Part shown: piece by piece, positions 30,417-32,847 of the stretch
How positions within the stretch are numbered: the stretch's first letter is position 1
Layout of the letters: each line of letters begins with the position of its first letter
Source: JBCCQH01 sp039024435
GTDB taxonomy: Bacteria; Bacteroidota; Bacteroidia; J057; JADKCL01
Direction: 5' to 3'
Length of the DNA: 32,847 nucleotides
NCBI GenBank assembly: GCA_039024435.1
Contig: JBCCQH010000094.1
Coordinates: 1 to 32,847 of the forward strand
Made by a program: the position numbers and the translations under genes
The notes under the pieces: model-generated
The model's input: only the letters and a program-made list of their open reading frames with translations
What the model was told of the DNA's origin: nothing
Databases searched by the model: none

Positions 30417-32654
30417 TTATACCTTGACGCTTTCAACGGGCTGAGAAACGTGCTCGATGGGGGGCGATTCCACAATGCCGTCGATGGGGAGCCGGACAAA
30501 TACTTCGGTGTAGGCGTTTTCCTGGCTCTTGATGCCGGTCTCACCGTGCAGCAGATCGACCGCCTTTTTCATGACGTACAATCCGAGGCCCATGCCCGGA
30601 GACTCCGCGGTCCCGCGGAAAAACATGCTGAACACCGAATCGAGGTGCTCGGCCGGAATCCCGATGCCATTGTCGGTGACCCGAATGTTCAGTTCGCTAC
30701 GGCTATGGCGGACTTCGACGTGGACTTTGTGGGTGCGGTCGGGGACGCGGAAATGCAGGGCATTTTCCAGTAAATTGCGCAGTACGACGTTGACGAGGTA
30801 TTTCTCCGGCACCAAGAGATTGGTTTCCGGTACGTCAAGCACAATCTCGGCGGCTGGGTAGTGCATCTCGCTTTCGATTTCGCGGACATGGCCTTCGATC
30901 AGGTTCCGCAGGGCGACCGCCTCGGCTTGGGGATCCCGCCGCTGGATCTCGGTTACGTCCATGAGCTTGTGCAACATGCGGTCCATGGCCCGGATGGTGT
31001 AGTCTACTTTTTCCTGCATGACCGCTACCACGGCATTGTCTTTCTCTTCCCGGATGATGGAAAACAGGCCCATCAGGCGCATCAACGGCCCGCGCAGGGC
31101 GTGGGAAGATTGATACAAAAAGAGGTCCAGTTCGCGATTGGCGGACTGGAGGTTGCGGGTACGCTCATCGACCATGTTTTCCAGCTTGGTGTTCATTTGC
31201 CGGATTTCCTGGTTCTGCTTTTGCAAGAGGACCCGCTGTTCCTCGATCTTGGCCTGAGAAGCAGCGAGGTCCTGGTTGCGCGCTCCGAGTTCCTGGTTCA
31301 TCCCGTGGAGGACGCGGTTTTTGGCCCGCTTCGCGAGGAAGCGGTTCAGCACGAGGATCGCCATCAGGATGGCGATGACCAGCCCACCAAAGAGTACGTA
31401 CAGCCCATTGCGGAGCTTGGTTTTGTCCAGATCGGCGAGGGCATTTTGCGATTCCAGGTCGGAAATGCGCTTCTCCTTTTGCACAGTTTCATATTTCGCG
31501 CTGAGTTCTTCTACGAGTACGTCGCGTTTGGATTGCCGCAGGCTATCCTTGAGCCGCATGTAGCGGCGGTTGAGTTTGTAGGCTTCCTCGTAGTTGCCCA
31601 GGCCAGCCTGGGTGACGGAAATGACTTCGCAGTAGCGGGTCAGCAGGGCATTTGAGTTGAGGGTATCGGCGATGAAGCCCCCTTCGGAGGCATACGCCAG
31701 GGCGTCGCGGAAGCGCCCCATCTCGTTGTAGAGGTCGCCCAGGTACATGAGGGTCACAGCGGTTTCGTAGGGAACGCCGAAGTCGCGTTTGTAGGCCAAT
31801 GCTTCGAGCAGATGCTGTACGGCTTCTTCGCGGGCCCCGGTTTTGCGGTAGGCATCGGCGAGGCTGTGCAGGGAGCGGGAGGTCTGCAATTTGGAATTGG
31901 ACCGCCGCCGGATCTCCAGCGCCCGCTTGTGGTAGACAATGGCACTGTCGTACTCTTCCATCGCGGTGTAGATCGACCCGATGTTGCTCAAGTCAAATCC
32001 GATGTTGTTTTGGTCGCCTTGTTTTTCGTCAATTTCCAATCCCCGCTTGAGGTACTGGATGGATAGTTCGAGCTTTTCCTGAGCGTGGTAGCAGACGGCA
32101 ATGTTTGAGAGGGTCGTGGAGAGAATCTGGTTGTCGGCCGGGGTTTCCAATTTACCATCCGCATCGAGCGCATTGAGGATGTCAAGCGCGCCGAAATAAT
32201 AAACCAAGGCCGAATCCAGGTTGCTTTTGACATCGTAGAGGGCACCGAGGTCGTTCAGGCTCTGGGCGATGCCGATGGAGTCGTTGCGCTCGCGGCGCAG
32301 GAAAAGGGCACGGCGGTTGGCCAGGACACTGGAATCGAACTTGCCCACGACGTAGTAGTACTCACCAAAGTTTTGGTAGGCCTTGGCGATGTTGGCTTTG
32401 TCCTGGAGGCTTTTGGCGAGTTGCAGGGCATCCTGGGTGTACTGATAAGCGAGTTCGGGCTTCTCATTGAGGAGGTGCTGGGGAAGTTCGTTGAGGACTT
32501 TCAGCCGTTCAGCACCACTCGCAGTGGGCAGAGTCGCCATGAGGCTGTCCAGTTCAGAACGGGCCATCAGCTGAGGGGCACAATTGGCGGCGCAGATCAA
32601 CCACGCAGCGGCCCACCAAGAAAAACAAAACCGAAAGCCGGAACGATTCCGCAT
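30417..32654 (-). CDS. TPR-containing sensor histidine kinase
   Basis: 745 aa. A signal peptide (about 8-31, with SWWAAAWLI) puts the sensory part in the periplasm. About six to seven TPR-like helical pairs span roughly 65-370 (for example QNFGEYYYVVGKFDSSVLAN and LSNIGSIYTAMEEYDSAIVY). A transmembrane helix lies at about 417-437, then a coiled coil (450-510). The HisKA-type segment carries His518 in FLYQSSHALRGPLMRL. The ATPase has the N-box VVLRNLLENALHF (Asn631), DNGIGIP (Asp661), and GMGLGLYVMKKAVD. The ATG at 32654 (MRNRSGFRF) is chosen over TTG 32672. No response regulator is adjacent, so its partner lies elsewhere. A promoter candidate is at 32810-32842. Confidence 0.92.
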   Translation of the reverse strand: MRNRSGFRFCFSWWAAAWLICAANCAPQLMARSELDSLMATLPTASGAERLKVLNELPQHLLNEKPELAYQYTQDALQLAKSLQDKANIAKAYQNFGEYYYVVGKFDSSVLANRRALFLRRERNDSIGIAQSLNDLGALYDVKSNLDSALVYYFGALDILNALDADGKLETPADNQILSTTLSNIAVCYHAQEKLELSIQYLKRGLEIDEKQGDQNNIGFDLSNIGSIYTAMEEYDSAIVYHKRALEIRRRSNSKLQTSRSLHSLADAYRKTGAREEAVQHLLEALAYKRDFGVPYETAVTLMYLGDLYNEMGRFRDALAYASEGGFIADTLNSNALLTRYCEVISVTQAGLGNYEEAYKLNRRYMRLKDSLRQSKRDVLVEELSAKYETVQKEKRISDLESQNALADLDKTKLRNGLYVLFGGLVIAILMAILVLNRFLAKRAKNRVLHGMNQELGARNQDLAASQAKIEEQRVLLQKQNQEIRQMNTKLENMVDERTRNLQSANRELDLFLYQSSHALRGPLMRLMGLFSIIREEKDNAVVAVMQEKVDYTIRAMDRMLHKLMDVTEIQRRDPQAEAVALRNLIEGHVREIESEMHYPAAEIVLDVPETNLLVPEKYLVNVVLRNLLENALHFRVPDRTHKVHVEVRHSRSELNIRVTDNGIGIPAEHLDSVFSMFFRGTAESPGMGLGLYVMKKAVDLLHGETGIKSQENAYTEVFVRLPIDGIVESPPIEHVSQPVESVKV

Positions 32655-32809
32655 ATCATTCACTATTTCCAATCTCTAAACGCCTACCATTTCCGGAGCG
32701 CGGCGAACGGTGAACGGCGGCCGCGGACTCGGGAGAGGAGTTAAATTAGTGAAAATTTGGGAGATTTTGAAGGTGGGGACGAAATGCGGTAAGTGGTGTG
32801 GGGGAAAGG

Positions 32810-32842
32810 CAAACCTAAGTGATCCGCGACGCGATCAGCAAT
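32810..32842 (-). promoter_or_regulatory. Promoter candidate for the TPR sensor kinase
   Basis: On the minus strand ATTG (32842-32839), 21 bp, TAGGTTTG (32817-32810); the latter matches TAnnTTTG exactly. It would give a leader of about 150 bases before the ATG at 32654. Same ATTG variant as in the tRNA-Asp promoter. Confidence 0.4.
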
Positions 32843-32847
32843 TCGGC

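Noticed and set aside
1..32847. CRISPR array, prophage or an intact IS transposase
   Set aside because: No regularly spaced repeats, no phage structural genes and no recognisable transposase frame were seen anywhere in the window.

Overview
The window looks like chromosomal DNA of a moderately GC-rich member of the Bacteroidota, most like the Saprospiria/Lewinella-type group. The evidence is a carboxypeptidase-regulatory-type TonB-dependent receptor paired with a DUF4249 lipoprotein, a secreted protein with a type IX secretion (T9SS) C-terminal sorting domain, a large alpha-2-macroglobulin-like protein, LytS/LytTR signalling, a TPR-containing hybrid-style sensor kinase, and promoter elements of the Bacteroidota type (TAnnTTTG). 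The assignment is by gene content and style only; no database was searched. Most of the window is ordinary chromosome (gyrB, thiC, accA, tRNA-Asp). The least explained parts are 5388-7931 and the intergenic stretches.

Layout. 1-281: edge region with a possible small terminal-inverted-repeat element. 282-3464 (minus): outer-membrane receptor and surface lipoprotein, divergent from 3589-5387 (plus), a LytS-like kinase and LytTR regulator whose genes overlap by ATGA. The short divergent spacer carries two 11-bp direct repeats exactly 21 bp apart, the geometry expected for a LytTR operator. 5388-7931: accessory-looking segment with direct repeats, a perfect hairpin, an orphan reading frame without a normal start, a run of hairpins and an unknown 179-aa protein. 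7932-9428 (minus): 498-aa helical protein of unknown function. 9689-12892 (plus): AsmA-family protein with a coiled-coil tail. 13527-15500 (plus): gyrB, followed by a strong terminator and preceded by an AT-rich spacer with a perfect DnaA box. 16116-18038 (plus): two-gene operon of unknown function (485-aa helical protein and a small exported protein).

18154-20289 (minus): thiC with promoter, TPP riboswitch and a downstream hairpin plus T-run, that is, a complete thiamine-responsive leader. 20353-27667 (minus): accA, a lipoprotein directly abutting it, and a 1849-aa alpha-2-macroglobulin-like protein. 27818-27991 (plus): tRNA-Asp with its own promoter and terminator. 28292-29455 (plus): T9SS cargo protein. 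29491-29979 (minus): DinB-family protein. 30417-32654 (minus): TPR sensor histidine kinase.

How the parts may work together: the receptor/lipoprotein pair probably imports or binds a nutrient at the outer membrane, and the adjacent LytS/LytTR pair probably controls it and/or itself through the direct repeats. Thiamine pyrophosphate controls thiC in cis. The strongest candidates for a fresh look are the LytTR direct-repeat operator, the thiC leader with a palindrome overlapping its promoter, the two large helical proteins of unknown function, and the repeat-rich 5.4-7.1 kb segment.
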